From Sphingomonas sp. Leaf242 (GTDB lineage: Bacteria; Pseudomonadota; Alphaproteobacteria; Sphingomonadales; Sphingomonadaceae): a stretch of 64,000 nucleotides of DNA. Positions 15,879 through 25,000 of the stretch are shown piece by piece. Location of the stretch: assembly GCF_001422045.1 (NCBI RefSeq), contig NZ_LMLW01000012.1, forward strand, positions 88,639 through 152,638, given 5' to 3'. Under the pieces are notes generated by a model. It searched no databases and had not been told where the DNA came from. It saw only the letters and a list, made by a program, of their open reading frames with translations. The position numbers were made by a program, and so were the translations under genes. Position 1 is the first letter of the stretch. Each line of letters opens with the position of its first letter.

Positions 15879-16880
15879 TCAGGCGCGCGCCAACAACGCA
15901 TCCCGCGTTGCGATCAGGTCAGCAAAGTCACCCTTGGCCGCCCCTACCGACGCCATCGCCCGATCGAGCCTCGCGCGCGAGGCATCAGAGATTTCCCCAA
16001 GCCGCCCGGCGATCTCGACCATCTCGTCCATGCGCGCCCAGCAATCGAGCACCAGATCGCACCCTGCGGCGATCGCGCCCGCCGCCTTGTCGCCGGCGGT
16101 ACCGGACAGCGCCTTCATGTCGATGTCGTCGGTCATCAGCAGGCCGTCGAAGCCGATCCGCCCGCGAATGATCTCGTCGATCACGATCGGCGAGAGCGTC
16201 GCGGGGTGATCGGCGTCCCAGGCGTCGAAGACGATGTGCGAGGTCATGCCCATCGGCGCCTGGTTGAGCGTGCGGAACGGTTCGATGTCGACCTCGAGGT
16301 CGGCGTCGGTCGCGGTGACGGTCGGGAGGTGGTGATGCGTGTCGACCTTGGCGCGGCCGTGGCCGGGCATGTGCTTGACGACACCGACCACGCCGCCTTC
16401 GGCCAGCCCTTCGAGCGTTGCGCGGCCGAGGGCCGCGACGCGCATGGGGTCGGAGCCGAACGTCCGTGAGGCGACGGCTTCGGTGGTATCCGGCTGCGAC
16501 ACGTCGAGCAGCGGCAGGCAGTCGACGGTGATGCCGACCTCGCTGAGCATGACGCCAAGCGCCTGCGCGTTGGCGCGTGCCGCCTGGATCGCGGTCATCG
16601 GCGCGCGTTCGTAGGCTGCATCGAACACCGGGCCAGCGGGGAATGCGGGCCATTCGGGTGGTCCCATCCGCGCGACACGGCCGCCCTCTTGGTCGATCAG
16701 GATCGCCAGGTCCTGACGTCCGGCCAGCGCGCGGAGCGAGTCCGTGAGTGCCCTAACCTGCGCGCGGTCGACGATGTTGCGCTTGAACAGGATATAGCCC
16801 GCGGGCTCGCATTCGGCGAAGAACGCGCGTTCGGCGGGGGTGAGGACGGGGCCGGACAGGCCGAAGATGACGGGCTTCAT
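15879..16880 (-). CDS. nagZ: Beta-N-acetylhexosaminidase NagZ (glycoside hydrolase family 3)
   Basis: This 333-residue cytoplasmic enzyme releases N-acetylglucosamine from anhydromuropeptides in cell-wall recycling. Diagnostic motifs are IDQEGGRVARMGPP, the substrate loop KHMPGHGRAKVDTHHHLP with the catalytic His, and LMTDDIDMKAL with the nucleophile Asp. No signal peptide is present, as expected. In related genomes it usually precedes scpA directly; here the ParD-like/map pair intervenes on the other strand. ATG 16880 is the natural start. Confidence 0.95.
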   Translation of the reverse strand: MKPVIFGLSGPVLTPAERAFFAECEPAGYILFKRNIVDRAQVRALTDSLRALAGRQDLAILIDQEGGRVARMGPPEWPAFPAGPVFDAAYERAPMTAIQAARANAQALGVMLSEVGITVDCLPLLDVSQPDTTEAVASRTFGSDPMRVAALGRATLEGLAEGGVVGVVKHMPGHGRAKVDTHHHLPTVTATDADLEVDIEPFRTLNQAPMGMTSHIVFDAWDADHPATLSPIVIDEIIRGRIGFDGLLMTDDIDMKALSGTAGDKAAGAIAAGCDLVLDCWARMDEMVEIAGRLGEISDASRARLDRAMASVGAAKGDFADLIATRDALLARA

Positions 16881-16909
16881 GACTGGGTCCTAAACCGAAA
16901 GCCCCCCCT

Positions 16910-16981
16910 TACCGTTCGCCCTGAGCGAAGTCGAAGGGCCTGCGTATCGGAAGCGGCTTCGACTTCGCTCAGCCCGAACGG
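16910..16981. repeat. Intergenic inverted repeat, family F
   Basis: CCGTTCGCCCTGAGCGAAG and CTTCGCTCAGCCCGAACGG pair around a short centre between nagZ and tamB. Only one copy was noticed in this window. It may serve as the terminator of tamB. Confidence 0.75.
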
Positions 16982-16997
16982 CAATGGGGCCATATCC

Positions 16998-19900
16998 TCA
17001 ATAGTCCTTCGACACGCGGACGTTGGCGCTCTGGCGGCCGAGCGTGGAGATGCTCGACAGCAGCGACAGCCAGCGGGTGACCTGGAACTCGACCTGCGTA
17101 GCGGAATAGCCCTGACCGTCGGTGACGATCTCCGCGTAGAGGCGTCGGGTGACGTATTTGCCGGCCGCGATCGAGGTGCCCTGCCCGGTCTGTGGATCGG
17201 CGGGGAGGATGCGGAGGCGGTCGAGCCCGGCGGCGCGGCGCACAGCGTTGATCGGGTTAAGACCGCTGCCGCCGCCCTGCAATGCCGCGACCGCCGCCGC
17301 TAGCTGCAACGCTTCGGGCGCGGACAGGTTGGTGATCGAGGTACCGAACAACAGCCGCGACAGGAGTTCGTCCTCGGGCAGCGCGGGCGTGCTGGTGAAA
17401 CCGATCTCCGGCTTCAGCGCGTAGCCGGTAACGCGGATCGATGCGCTCAGCCCCGTCGAGTCCGCATTCGCCTCGATATCCAAAGCCGGGTTCGCGGGCA
17501 CCTGCCCGTCGAAGCGGATCACGCCGCGTGCCAACTCGAACTGCCGCCCGGCAAATTCGTAGTCGCCGCGGATCAGCGTGGCGCGGCCGGCGATCGCCGG
17601 GTTCTCGGGCTGGCCGGCGATCTGGAGGTTGGCGGACCATTCGCTGGTGAGGCCGAGGCCGCTGACCATGACCTGGTTCGGCGCGCGCGCCTTGATCGCG
17701 AGCGTCCAGGGCTTGGTCGGGGTTGCGACTTCCTCGCCGCCGTCGGGCAGGTTGATTTCGCGGATGTTGAGCTGCGGCACCGCGCTGGCGGCGGTGGCCT
17801 GGCCGAGGCGATAGCGGCTCTTGTCGAGTATGACGTCGCCGGCGATCGTGCCGCCCGAGCCGGTCGACTTGAACGTCAGCGGGCCGGACACGGTCGCGCC
17901 GATATCGTCGCGGTTGATCATCACCGCCTTGTCGGCCTGTAGCGCGAGGTCGAGGCCGATCCCGGCGGCGGCGGCGAATTCGAACTGGCCGGTGCCGGTG
18001 ACACGGCCCCCCTTGCCCGCGTCCGCGCCGAACCGGTCGATCACAAGTCGCGAGCCGCCGAAGCGCCCGGTCGCCTGGACATTGGTCAGGACAGTGCCGG
18101 TGGTCGCACTTTCGATCCGCGCGCCGTTCGCCTGGACGATACCGCGCAGCGTCGGGTTGGCGAGCGTGCCGACGACGTCCGCGCCGATCGCTACCGGGCC
18201 TGAGAGGTCGAACAGCTCGACACCGGTGAGCCGCCAGAGCGTATCGGCCGGACCGCTGTACCGAAGTTGCCCGAACAGGCGGGCGTTGGTGATGCGCGCG
18301 GCGAGATCGCCTTGCCCTAACGGCGCGAGTTGGGCCTGGGCACGGCCGATCGTCTTGCCGCCCGACGCGATCACCGCGCGCAGGCCGAGCTTGTCGGGCG
18401 ACAACACCGCGGCGACACCGACGTCGATCGGCCGCGACGAGAGGACGAGCCCGGCGCGGCTGAGCCCGCGGATCGTGAGATCGGCCTTGCCGGTCGGCGC
18501 GGCGCCGTTCGCGGTGGCGACGTTGAAACGGCCCGATGCCGAACCGCTGAGCCCGAGCCCTGGATACCCGATATCGAGCAGCGCGAGCGGCATGCGCGTC
18601 AGGCTGGCGTCGACCGCCGTGCTGGTGCCGGTGAAATGGCCGCCGACCTGCGCTTCGCCGCCGCCGAAGCTGAGCTTGGTGGGCGCGAGGTGCCAGCCGT
18701 CTTCGCCCTCAGTCAGGATCGCGGGGGTGAGCAGTTTCAGTGGGCGGCCGTCGAGCGTGCCTTGCGCGGAGATCGCGTAGCTGTTGGCGGTCACCTGCGT
18801 GACGCTCTGGATATCGAACGCCCGTCCGCGCGAGCCAGCGATCGATGCCTTGATCGTCCCGACGCCGCCTCTAAGTGACGCCGCGCCGTTGAACCGGGCG
18901 AGGCTGAGCGTGCCGCGACGCAGGCCGAGGCCGGTTGCGGTCGCCTCGATCGAGGTGCCGGCGGGATCGAGCAACGTAACGAAATCGAGCTTGCCCGATC
19001 GGAGCGCAACGGTGTCGAGCGTCGCGGCCTTGGCGGCGAGATGGCCTTCGATGCGCTGAACGGTCCCGACCGGACGGAACAGAAGTTCGCCCGAGATACC
19101 GCCGCCTGCAACCGCGAGCGCGCCGTTGAAGCCGCCATCGACGACCGCGATGTTGCCGCTCGCCCGCGTGCCGGCGACGTTCAGTGCAGCGCCCTGGATC
19201 GTTGCATCGGCGCCCGGCGGCAACAGGATCGCGCCATTGGTCGTGAACGCGCCGAGCCGCGATCCGCCGGCTGCGGTGAACGCGAACCCTTGCGGCGTCG
19301 GGTCGAGATGCGCGCGGACGTTCGACAGGCCAAGCGTCGCGTTGGGGCTGGCGAAGACGAGGTCGAGCGTCGGCTTTTCGATCTGGCCGTCGAGCACGAG
19401 CTGTACCGGGCCATAGGTCTGCTGGCGCCCGCTTCCCTCGAAATGAAAGGTTCCGTCACGACGACGATAGCCGTTGCCGGTCAGCCGGATCTGCGGCGCG
19501 GTCAGCACGAGGTTGGTGAAGTGGAGGATGCCGTCGGTGGTGCGTTCTAGGTTGGTGGTGATGCGCGGCAGCCCCCCTGCGAGGCTGCGGAAGAACGCGT
19601 TGTCGAGCCGCACCATCTGCGCGCTGCCCTGGCCGATCACGCGCGTGCCGTGGCGGTTCGGGCCGGGGACGACGCGCAAGGTGGACTTGACGTCAACGAT
19701 GCCGAGGCCGGGGATCAGATAGCGGCCGAGCCCGCCGTTGATGCCGACCTCGAACTGGCCGTTGCGCAGGTCGACCGCGAGATTGATGCTGCCGGTGAGT
19801 TTGTCGGAGCGGAGCCTGAGCGCGTCGCCGGTGAGCAGCGTCGGCGTCACGCGGAGCAGACCGTCGACCGACAGGTTGCGCAGGATCCCGCCCGCGACGG

Positions 19901-21143
19901 TGCCGACCCCGGTGACGCGCGCCGCGGTGAAACGGATCGGCACGGTGACCGGCGCCGCGGAGAGGCGGCCCTTGCCGGCGGCGTGGGCGTTCTCGAACCC
20001 GGTCTGGTCGAACGCGAACCGGCTCGCGTCGAGGCGGTAATCGAACGCGGCGGTCGCGAACGGGCCGTCGAGGATCGCACGCAATTCGACCATGTTGCCG
20101 GTCATGTTGTCGAACAGCGCGGGCGGCCGCAGCAGCCGCGCCTTGATCCGGACGTCACGATACGCGTTCGCACCGAGATCAACGATGCCGGTCGTGTCGA
20201 TCGCCAGTGCGGGCGTTCGGAGCGAAAGCTGCCCGTCCAGTCGGCGGTTGGCGAACTCCGCACTGCCGTTGACGAGGATGCGCGGCGCCGTCAGCCGTTG
20301 CAGCCGCCCCTTGAGCAGCGACGACGGCGAGAGCGTGCCCGACAGCGTGTAGCGCCCGGCGACCTGCGCGAGCGCGAGATCGACGACGCGCGTCGTGCCG
20401 ACGATGCCGTTCGCGCGGCCGTCCCACTTCGCCCAGCTACCGTCGCCGGTAACCGCGAGCGCGACCGGCCCCTTCGCCCTCACCATCCGCGCGAGCACGC
20501 CGCCCGCGGCCCCCTTAGCGGCGACGTCGAGGTCGAAGCGGTCGCGCGCGGGCTCGGCATCGATCCGGAGCTTCAGGTCGTCGCTGCCGGCGACGCGCGC
20601 CTTGAGATCGACCAGCGCCCGGCCCGACCGGATGTCGGCGCGACCTTCGAGCGTCCCGATCCGCTGCGTTCCCAGCACGCGCTTCGCCAAGGTCAGCCGC
20701 CCGACTGACAGCTTGCCGATATGGATATCGAAATCGGGCAGGATCGGGCCACGCGTCCTGGACGGTCGGGTGCGCGGCGTGTGCGTCAGGATCGCACGAT
20801 CGACGATCAGCCGCTGGATCTCCAGCCGGTTGGAAAACCAGTCGAACGGCGACCAGTCAAGCGTCACATTGGGCGCCTGGAAGACCAGCCCCTCAAGGTC
20901 GTACACGCGCAGGTCGATGAGCCGCGTATCGCCGTACAGCGATCCTTCGATCCGCCCGACCGTGAAGCGCAGGCCGTTGGCGGTCCTGATCGCGGCGATG
21001 CGGTCCGCGACGAAGCGGTGGCCGATCCCCGTGTCGACGATCAGCAACGCGGTGCCGACGATCACGAGCAGCGCCATGACCGCGCTGACGATCCAGCGCC
21101 ACCACGCGATCCGGCGCTTCGGAAGAGCGGCCACCTCGCTCAA
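16998..21143 (-). CDS. tamB: Translocation and assembly module TamB (AsmA-like lipid-transfer bridge)
   Basis: This very large 1381-residue protein starts with a membrane anchor (WWRWIVSAVMALLVIVGTALLIV), continues as a long repetitive beta-taco region, and ends with the conserved TamB C-terminal domain (LPEDELLSRLLFGTSITNLSAPEALQLA and the final VTDGQGYSATQVEFQVTRWLSLLSSISTLGRQSANV). It spans the periplasm and works with TamA in outer-membrane biogenesis and anterograde phospholipid transport. Its ATG overlaps the tamA stop by four bases. Length is typical for Sphingomonads. Confidence 0.93.
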   Translation of the reverse strand: MSEVAALPKRRIAWWRWIVSAVMALLVIVGTALLIVDTGIGHRFVADRIAAIRTANGLRFTVGRIEGSLYGDTRLIDLRVYDLEGLVFQAPNVTLDWSPFDWFSNRLEIQRLIVDRAILTHTPRTRPSRTRGPILPDFDIHIGKLSVGRLTLAKRVLGTQRIGTLEGRADIRSGRALVDLKARVAGSDDLKLRIDAEPARDRFDLDVAAKGAAGGVLARMVRAKGPVALAVTGDGSWAKWDGRANGIVGTTRVVDLALAQVAGRYTLSGTLSPSSLLKGRLQRLTAPRILVNGSAEFANRRLDGQLSLRTPALAIDTTGIVDLGANAYRDVRIKARLLRPPALFDNMTGNMVELRAILDGPFATAAFDYRLDASRFAFDQTGFENAHAAGKGRLSAAPVTVPIRFTAARVTGVGTVAGGILRNLSVDGLLRVTPTLLTGDALRLRSDKLTGSINLAVDLRNGQFEVGINGGLGRYLIPGLGIVDVKSTLRVVPGPNRHGTRVIGQGSAQMVRLDNAFFRSLAGGLPRITTNLERTTDGILHFTNLVLTAPQIRLTGNGYRRRDGTFHFEGSGRQQTYGPVQLVLDGQIEKPTLDLVFASPNATLGLSNVRAHLDPTPQGFAFTAAGGSRLGAFTTNGAILLPPGADATIQGAALNVAGTRASGNIAVVDGGFNGALAVAGGGISGELLFRPVGTVQRIEGHLAAKAATLDTVALRSGKLDFVTLLDPAGTSIEATATGLGLRRGTLSLARFNGAASLRGGVGTIKASIAGSRGRAFDIQSVTQVTANSYAISAQGTLDGRPLKLLTPAILTEGEDGWHLAPTKLSFGGGEAQVGGHFTGTSTAVDASLTRMPLALLDIGYPGLGLSGSASGRFNVATANGAAPTGKADLTIRGLSRAGLVLSSRPIDVGVAAVLSPDKLGLRAVIASGGKTIGRAQAQLAPLGQGDLAARITNARLFGQLRYSGPADTLWRLTGVELFDLSGPVAIGADVVGTLANPTLRGIVQANGARIESATTGTVLTNVQATGRFGGSRLVIDRFGADAGKGGRVTGTGQFEFAAAAGIGLDLALQADKAVMINRDDIGATVSGPLTFKSTGSGGTIAGDVILDKSRYRLGQATAASAVPQLNIREINLPDGGEEVATPTKPWTLAIKARAPNQVMVSGLGLTSEWSANLQIAGQPENPAIAGRATLIRGDYEFAGRQFELARGVIRFDGQVPANPALDIEANADSTGLSASIRVTGYALKPEIGFTSTPALPEDELLSRLLFGTSITNLSAPEALQLAAAVAALQGGGSGLNPINAVRRAAGLDRLRILPADPQTGQGTSIAAGKYVTRRLYAEIVTDGQGYSATQVEFQVTRWLSLLSSISTLGRQSANVRVSKDY

Positions 21144-23140
21144 AACGCCTGACCCAGCGAGACGTACACGGCGACGCGGCTGTCGCCCGGCTGCGGGTTG
21201 ATCGGCGTGCCGACGTCGAGGCGGATTGGGCCGAAGTTCGAATAATAGCGCACGCCGATGCCGGTGCCGTATTGCAGCCCGGTGAACTTGGGCAATGGCG
21301 AGGTGTAGATGTTGCCCGCGTCGAGGAACGGCACGATGCCGAAATTGCCGAACGCCTTGACCCGCGCCTCGATCGAGAATTCGGTCAGGCTGCGCCCGCC
21401 GATCGGGTCGTTGTTGGGATCGCGCGGCCCGATCGACTGATAGCCATAGCCGCGCACCGACGCGCCGCCGCCGGCGTAGAAACGCCGCGACGGTGCAACC
21501 TCGTCACGCGGGGCGCCGACGATCGTACCGAGCCGGGTACGGGCGGCAAGCACCACCCGGTCGCCGAACGGCTGGTAGACGCTGCCGTCGAACTGCGTGC
21601 GCGCATAGCCGAACACCGAGTTCTGCAACGACACCTCGGGGCTGAGCCGCGCGCCGAGCCGGAACCCCTTGGTCGGGTTCAGCAGATCGTCCGATCCGTC
21701 ATAGTTGAGCGTCGTCGGCAGCGCGCCGATGAAGAACGTCCGCCGCCGCGGTGCGCCGGTCGAGACAATCACGTCGCGCTCGTCCGACGCCAGCAGTTCG
21801 GCACCGACCGACCATGTCCAGGTCTTCTGGAAGAAGATGTTGGTCTGGCGCTCGAGGCTGCCCGCGAGCGTGAAGGTCTTCGCGTCGTACGCGTCGCGAT
21901 TGGTGTGGACGCCGGAGGCCTGGAACGTCAGCACCCGGTCGCGGCCCTCGAAATTGTTGCGGCGGAAGACGACCGAGCCGAGCTGTTCCTGCGTGCCCAG
22001 TACGCCGCGTACCGTCAGCGCGCCCTCGGGCGGGAACAGGTTGCGGTGCGTCCAGCTGAGTTCCGCGCGCGCGCCTTCGCCGGTGCCATAGCCGAGCTCG
22101 CCCGCGACGGTGCGCGGCGGTGCCGGGTCGAGCTTCACCGCGACGTCGACAGTATCGGGCGTTGCCCCCTGCACCGGCTTGAGCTCGACCGCGGACACGA
22201 GGCTGGTCTGGATCAGAGCGCGGCGCAGATCGTCGAGCTTCGCTGCGTCGTACAGGTCGCCGGGCGAGAAGCGCGCGATCTCGGCGACGTGATCCGCGCC
22301 AAACACGCGGTTGCCCGGTAGCGCGCGGATCGTGCCGAATTTGCGCGCGCCGCCGGGTTGCACCGACAGGTCGAGCGTCGCGGTGCGGGTGGCGTGATCG
22401 ACGACGATCGCCGGATCGCCGACCTTGGCGAACGGAAAGCCTTCGCGGCCGATCTGCGTCGTCAGCTTGGCCTGGCCCGCGACGATCGCATCCGAATTGA
22501 CGGGGTCATCGGGCTTCACGCCGAATGCGGTCGTCAGCCCCGGCGCCTTGTCGCCTGCCGCGGCGATGCCGTCGATCGTCACGCCCTTGAACTTGTAGAG
22601 CGTGCCTGGGCTGGCCGACAGCACGACCATCGGCTTGGTGCCCGGCTCGACCCGCGTGACGACGTTGGCGTCATAATAGCCCTCGGCACGAAGCAGGCTG
22701 TTGAGCAGATCGGCATCTTCGCGCGCGCGGCGGTCGAGTTGCGCGGCGTTGGCGGCCTGGTGATCGTTCGCGTCGAGCGTCGAGAGTGCCGCGAACCGCT
22801 GCCGCAGCAGCGTGTCGTCGATCCCGTCGATACCGTCGATCCGCCAGGCGTAGCGGCTTTCGGTATTGGCATCGACCGCGGCGACCGTGGCGGCCGGGTC
22901 GATCGGCGAGTTCGCGAGATCGGGCCACGCGACGCCGATATCGGGCAGCGCGGCGAGCGGCGAATTGGGGTCGAGCGACATCGGCGTGTTCGCGGTCGGC
23001 GGGGCCGGTATCTGTGCAGGCGCGGGCGCTGGTGCGGTTTGGGCACGCGCGGCGGATACGCCGGCACCGGAAACCGCCCCCGCTGTCGTCAGAACGAAAA
23101 AGGCGGCGGCCGGCCCGGCTCGCCCGACGCGGAACACCAT
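21140..23140 (-). CDS. tamA: Outer-membrane assembly factor TamA (Omp85 family)
   Basis: This 666-residue protein has a signal peptide, a Pro/Ala-rich linker, POTRA domains (for example the segment with ASPGTLYKFKGVTIDG) and a 16-strand barrel. The Omp85 signature is seen as YAGGGASVRGYGYQSIGPRD, and the protein ends in an aromatic residue (VYVSLGQAF) as outer-membrane barrels do. GGAG precedes ATG 23140 at short distance. It is the first gene of tamA-tamB. The N-terminal linker is longer than in E. coli TamA. Confidence 0.92.
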   Translation of the reverse strand: MVFRVGRAGPAAAFFVLTTAGAVSGAGVSAARAQTAPAPAPAQIPAPPTANTPMSLDPNSPLAALPDIGVAWPDLANSPIDPAATVAAVDANTESRYAWRIDGIDGIDDTLLRQRFAALSTLDANDHQAANAAQLDRRAREDADLLNSLLRAEGYYDANVVTRVEPGTKPMVVLSASPGTLYKFKGVTIDGIAAAGDKAPGLTTAFGVKPDDPVNSDAIVAGQAKLTTQIGREGFPFAKVGDPAIVVDHATRTATLDLSVQPGGARKFGTIRALPGNRVFGADHVAEIARFSPGDLYDAAKLDDLRRALIQTSLVSAVELKPVQGATPDTVDVAVKLDPAPPRTVAGELGYGTGEGARAELSWTHRNLFPPEGALTVRGVLGTQEQLGSVVFRRNNFEGRDRVLTFQASGVHTNRDAYDAKTFTLAGSLERQTNIFFQKTWTWSVGAELLASDERDVIVSTGAPRRRTFFIGALPTTLNYDGSDDLLNPTKGFRLGARLSPEVSLQNSVFGYARTQFDGSVYQPFGDRVVLAARTRLGTIVGAPRDEVAPSRRFYAGGGASVRGYGYQSIGPRDPNNDPIGGRSLTEFSIEARVKAFGNFGIVPFLDAGNIYTSPLPKFTGLQYGTGIGVRYYSNFGPIRLDVGTPINPQPGDSRVAVYVSLGQAF

Positions 23141-23314
23141 GTCAGGCTCCTAGCCGGGCTTGTCGTTGCGGAACAGTATCTAACGCCGCATTTCCGCCAC
23201 GTTTCGTCCGGGCGGGGGATTGCGCTGGTGCGGGGCGTCCTGACGCGGGTCGTCCGGCGGGTCGGCGAACGCGCGCGGCTGGCATCCCGGCGCGGTGCGT
23301 GGCAGGACGGGGCG

Positions 23315-23512
23315 ATGGCCGACCCCACTTCCCGCGACACCCTCCCTCCCCACAAGGACCCCAGCGCCGCGGGCGGGTTCCTCGTGGCGCTCGGCATGCT
23401 CGGCGGGGCGGGGGTCGGCTTTGCCATCGGGCAGGCGACTCCGGGGTTCCTGATCGGGACCGGGGTGGGCGTGCTGGCGGCGGTGCTGGTGTGGCTGCGG
23501 GACCGGCGGTAG
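23315..23512 (+). CDS. Small two-helix membrane protein, 65 residues
   Basis: The product (MADPTSRDTLPPHKDPSAAGG then two Gly-rich hydrophobic helices, ending WLRDRR) looks like a small inner-membrane protein. The helices contain GxxxG-like runs (GMLGGAGVGFAIG, GTGVGVLAAVLVW). This resembles the AtpI/AtpZ type of small membrane protein, but no ATP synthase genes are nearby and I do not assign it. ATG 23315 follows GGACGGGGCG. The gene is divergent from tamA. An in-frame GTG further upstream would add an Arg-rich extension that looks non-coding. Confidence 0.6.
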   Translation: MADPTSRDTLPPHKDPSAAGGFLVALGMLGGAGVGFAIGQATPGFLIGTGVGVLAAVLVWLRDRR

Positions 23513-23540
23513 AAGGCTCGTTCCGCTCGTCCGCCCCCTC

Positions 23541-23697
23541 TTCCGTTCGTCCCGAGTAGCCGTCGAGTAGTCGCCGCAGGCGGCGTACCGAGACGGCGTA
23601 TCGAGGGACAGGGTGGCGCGCGGAACCGGTGCTTCGATACGCGCCCTCGATACGCTCCTGAGGGAGCTACTCGGTCGCTACTCAGCACGAATGGAAA
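23541..23697. repeat. Intergenic repeat family A, copy 2
   Basis: This copy starts TTCCGTTCGTCCCGAGTAG and ends CTACTCAGCACGAATGG, with GTATCGAGGGACAGGG and GCTTCGATACGCGCCC inside. It is the longest of the three family A copies and lies between two convergent genes. Confidence 0.8.
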
Positions 23698-23711
23698 GGG
23701 CGGTAGCCCCC

Positions 23712-24344
23712 CTAACGCGGCTCGCGCATCTGCCACACCACGCGGCCGATCACGGCGATCCGCCCCGCCGGGATCGGTCCCGCCGCCGGGTTGTCGCTCG
23801 TCGCCACCAGCGTCCCGCCGGCCAGCGCGACGCGCTTCACCATCACCGCGTCGTCGATCCGGATGACGTACACCCCGCCTTTCGCGCGCGGTGTCCGGTC
23901 GGCGGTGTCGACCACGATGTGATCGCCGTCGAACAGCCCCGGCTCCATCGAACTGCCGCGCACACGGATGATCGCCGCCTGCCCGTCCCTTAGCCCGAGT
24001 TTCCGCGCGAGGCCGGGGTCTAGCGTGTCGGTGCCGAGAACGATTTCGCCGTCGACCTGCGCGCCCGGCCCTGCGGACGCGGCGATATCGAGCTTGCGGA
24101 TGCGGAAACCCACCGCGCGATCGGGTGGCGCGCCGAGCACCGTCTCGCTCACGCCAAGATAGGCGGACAACAATCGTCGGTCTCGTTCGCCCAGGATTCG
24201 CGGTGATCCACGACGGACATATTGCTGGAGATACGCCGCGTTGCGCCCGAGCATCGCCGACAGCGCCGCCAGACTGTCGCCCCGCGCCGCCGCCAGCGTC
24301 GCCAGCGCGGTCCTCGGATCGGGATCAGATGCGATTTTCGACAT
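23712..24344 (-). CDS. S24-family LexA/CI-like transcriptional repressor
   Basis: This 210-residue protein has an N-terminal helix-turn-helix (about residues 10-70, with SLAALSAMLGRNAAYLQQYVRRG) and a C-terminal S24 protease domain. The catalytic Ser132 lies in VRGSSMEPGLFDGD and Lys170 in DAVMVKRV. A possible Ala-Gly self-cleavage site occurs at about residues 90-92 (AASAGPG). Such proteins repress target genes until cleaved, often in response to DNA damage. The ATG at 24344 is preferred to GTG 24347. It is divergent from two small genes that it may control. There is no other phage-like gene close by. Confidence 0.88.
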   Translation of the reverse strand: MSKIASDPDPRTALATLAAARGDSLAALSAMLGRNAAYLQQYVRRGSPRILGERDRRLLSAYLGVSETVLGAPPDRAVGFRIRKLDIAASAGPGAQVDGEIVLGTDTLDPGLARKLGLRDGQAAIIRVRGSSMEPGLFDGDHIVVDTADRTPRAKGGVYVIRIDDAVMVKRVALAGGTLVATSDNPAAGPIPAGRIAVIGRVVWQMREPR

Positions 24345-24433
24345 CACGCGACCCTAGCGCAGGAAATTTCCTAGACAAGTAGGATTTGACGGAACAGATC
24401 AAGAACGGAGCAAGGGACTCGGGAGGAACGACG

Positions 24434-24610
24434 GTGACGATTCTGATGAAGATCGATCGATATCTGCGGCAGACGGGCATGCCGATGACCAAGTTCGGCC
24501 GGCTGGCGGTCGGCGATCCGAGGCTGGTGCACGACCTGCGCCGCGGTCGTCAGGCGCGCGAACCGATGGTGGCGCGGATCGAGTCGTTCATCGCGCGGAA
24601 CGGATCGTGA
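24434..24610 (+). CDS. Small basic HTH-like protein, 58 residues
   Basis: The protein starts with a hydrophobic/basic segment and continues RYLRQTGMPMTKFGRLAVGDPRLVHDLRRGRQAREPMVARIESFI, which reads like one helix-turn-helix with a Cro-like arrangement. The GTG at 24434 is chosen because GGGAGGAA stands seven bases upstream; an ATG six bases downstream of that region lacks as good a site. It is divergent from the S24 repressor, the usual place for a Cro-type partner. Function is inferred only from this context. Confidence 0.65.
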   Translation: MTILMKIDRYLRQTGMPMTKFGRLAVGDPRLVHDLRRGRQAREPMVARIESFIARNGS

Positions 24611-24933
24611 GGATGGACGCGATCCGCGGCCCCGATGCGGGCACGCTGTTGATCCGCGCGCTCCGCAGTCAGGCGACTGCGGTAGGCCTGACGATGCACG
24701 TCGAGTCGATCGCGTGTACGCCTTGGGCGAGCGCTACGTTCGTCGGCACGCAGCACCGGCTGACGATCGCGGCCGCTCCCGTACCCGGTCTTCGAGACTG
24801 GATCGACCGGCTGCCCGAGGCGGAGTTTGCGATGCGCGGGCATATCGTCGCCGATCTGGTGGTCGACCGCATCGAGTCGATCGGCGACCGCGAGCATGTG
24901 ACGATCGCGGTGCTGACGCTGATCGACGCGTAA
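24607..24933 (+). CDS. Hypothetical protein, 108 residues
   Basis: The reading frame overlaps the end of the small HTH-like gene by four bases (GTGA), with ATG 24613 as an alternative start. The sequence has balanced composition (LLIRALRSQATAVGLTMHVESIACTPWASATFVGTQHRL, LPEAEFAMRGHIVADLVVDR) and no membrane segment. I do not recognise a family with certainty. Coupling to the HTH-like gene suggests one functional unit under the S24 repressor. Confidence 0.65.
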   Translation: MRMDAIRGPDAGTLLIRALRSQATAVGLTMHVESIACTPWASATFVGTQHRLTIAAAPVPGLRDWIDRLPEAEFAMRGHIVADLVVDRIESIGDREHVTIAVLTLIDA

Positions 24934-25000
24934 ACGTCTCGACAGGGGTGGACTTTCGCTGGCCGAACCACGAAGTCGGCGGTCGACGAAGGAGATTCAT